From Rhodovastum sp963804495 (GTDB lineage Bacteria > Pseudomonadota > Alphaproteobacteria > Acetobacterales > Acetobacteraceae), in NCBI GenBank assembly GCA_963804495.1, contig CAWDQN010000011.1:248001-312000 (forward strand): a stretch of DNA of 64,000 nt, read 5' to 3'. Position numbers and translations under genes: made by a program. Positions 63,501 to 64,000 of the stretch are shown in pieces. How positions within the stretch are numbered: the stretch's first letter is position 1; each line of letters begins with the position of its first letter. Below the pieces are notes generated by a model that was not told the origin of the DNA, did not search any database, and saw only the letters and a list, made by a program, of their open reading frames with translations.

Positions 63501-64000
63501 TTAGAAGTTACAGGCAAGGTTGCGGGTCTGGCCGAAGCCGTTGCCGAGCGTGATAATGCAGCTGCCACTGTGGTTGGTGCTGATCTTGTAGACGTTGGCG
63601 ACGTACCCGGTGGTGTTGCCGAATACATCGTTCACCGCGTCCAGCACTGCGAAGCCGAACTCATCGTGCGAGTAGTTGTGGCTGAAGTCCGCCGTCGTCG
63701 TGGTGTTGTTGAAGTGGTTGACAGTGAAGGTCCACTGCGTGCCGTGCGTGGAAACCTGGCTGTAGGACGCGATGTCGGTAACGCCGCTCGGCACCAGACC
63801 GGTGTTCATGTCCGGGTCGAGCAGGCTGCCGCCGACACCCACGATGAGCTGCGGCGGATAGTAGTGGGTCGGACCAACCAGGTATTGCAGCTGATGCACG
63901 TGCCCGGAGAGGAACAGCCCGACTTTGGACGGCACGCCGTTGACAAACGCGCTGCCCGGCCAGGTGCCGCCGGAGAACACCGCCTGCTCGGTGAAGTCGC
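63501..64000 (-). CDS. C-terminus of a calcineurin-like metallophosphoesterase-type protein
   Basis: The frame ends at 63501 and is open to the right edge, so only about 166 residues are visible. GHVH (FLSGHVHQLQYLVG) is the conserved metal-binding His motif of metallophosphoesterases, and GVGGSLLDPDMN follows. The remaining C-terminus is Asn/Thr/Gly-rich (FNNTTTTADFSHNYSHDEFG) and contains a paired Cys near the end (SGSCIITLG and LACNF), consistent with an exported enzyme. The N-terminal catalytic half lies outside the window, so the class is tentative. Confidence 0.65.
   Translation of the reverse strand, partial: DFTEQAVFSGGTWPGSAFVNGVPSKVGLFLSGHVHQLQYLVGPTHYYPPQLIVGVGGSLLDPDMNTGLVPSGVTDIASYSQVSTHGTQWTFTVNHFNNTTTTADFSHNYSHDEFGFAVLDAVNDVFGNTTGYVANVYKISTNHSGSCIITLGNGFGQTRNLACNF

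Noticed and set aside
1..64000. tRNA, rRNA or CRISPR array
   Set aside because: I saw no cloverleaf with a T-loop, no rRNA-like stretch and no regularly spaced direct repeats of CRISPR size. The only short tandem arrays are the 15-bp coding repeats.

Overview
The window is high-GC chromosomal DNA from an alphaproteobacterium. I infer Acetobacteraceae or a close Rhodospirillales relative, from the ChvG/ChvI pair next to an ATP-type pckA, the NodT-type outer-membrane lipoprotein, and short GC-rich extragenic palindromes. I see no rRNA, tRNA or CRISPR array.

Layout. 1-1.1 kb: exported beta-propeller protein, cut by the window edge. 1.8-4.3 kb: divergent hybrid-free two-component pair. 4.3-11.1 kb: tripartite heavy-metal-type RND efflux system with a shared TGTGA/TCACA operator-like motif. 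11.1-12.3 kb: decayed IS110 copy. 12.3-27.8 kb: surface-glycan locus with a Wzm/Wzt-type ABC exporter, lytic transglycosylase, GT4 glycosyltransferase, a 679-aa unknown protein, a polysaccharide-pyruvyl-transferase-like protein, a GW-domain protein and a 1136-aa TPR protein, interrupted by IS66, IS5 and possible group II intron debris. 27.9-29.8 kb: divergent adenylation enzyme and carrier protein. 29.8-34 kb: CoA-transferase, MFS transporter and malonyl-CoA decarboxylase. 34.2-39.5 kb: a large aas-type gene cut in two by a 1.9-kb ISL3 element with a passenger ORF. 39.6-45.7 kb: LhgO-like oxidase, ChvG/ChvI, a HugZ-like protein and pckA. 45.8-48.9 kb: housekeeping genes (tadA, glutamine-amidotransferase-like hydrolase, rRNA pseudouridine synthase, rsmD). 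48.8-51.4 kb: second IS110 copy with an IS4-family element nested in it. 51.5-54.7 kb: SNF2-family helicase with a SWIM zinc finger. 55-56.7 kb: a second GW-domain paralogue facing a GT2-like glycosyltransferase. 57.2-63.3 kb: tightly coupled operon of three SPFH (HflK/HflC-like) proteins and a P1B-type ATPase. 63.5 kb to the end: C-terminus of a metallophosphoesterase-like protein.

Two themes stand out. First, mobile elements: two IS110 copies share the same disabling lesions but have identical 5-prime noncoding ends, IS4 sits inside IS110 with a clean 9-bp duplication, and ISL3 has split aas. Second, five recognisable genes (GT4, MFS, chvG, GT2 and the ISL3 transposase, which has two) carry single extra bases that break the frame. 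All six lesions are +1 insertions, so either the assembly has indel errors or the strain is decaying. The least explained functional unit is the SPFH-P1B ATPase operon.
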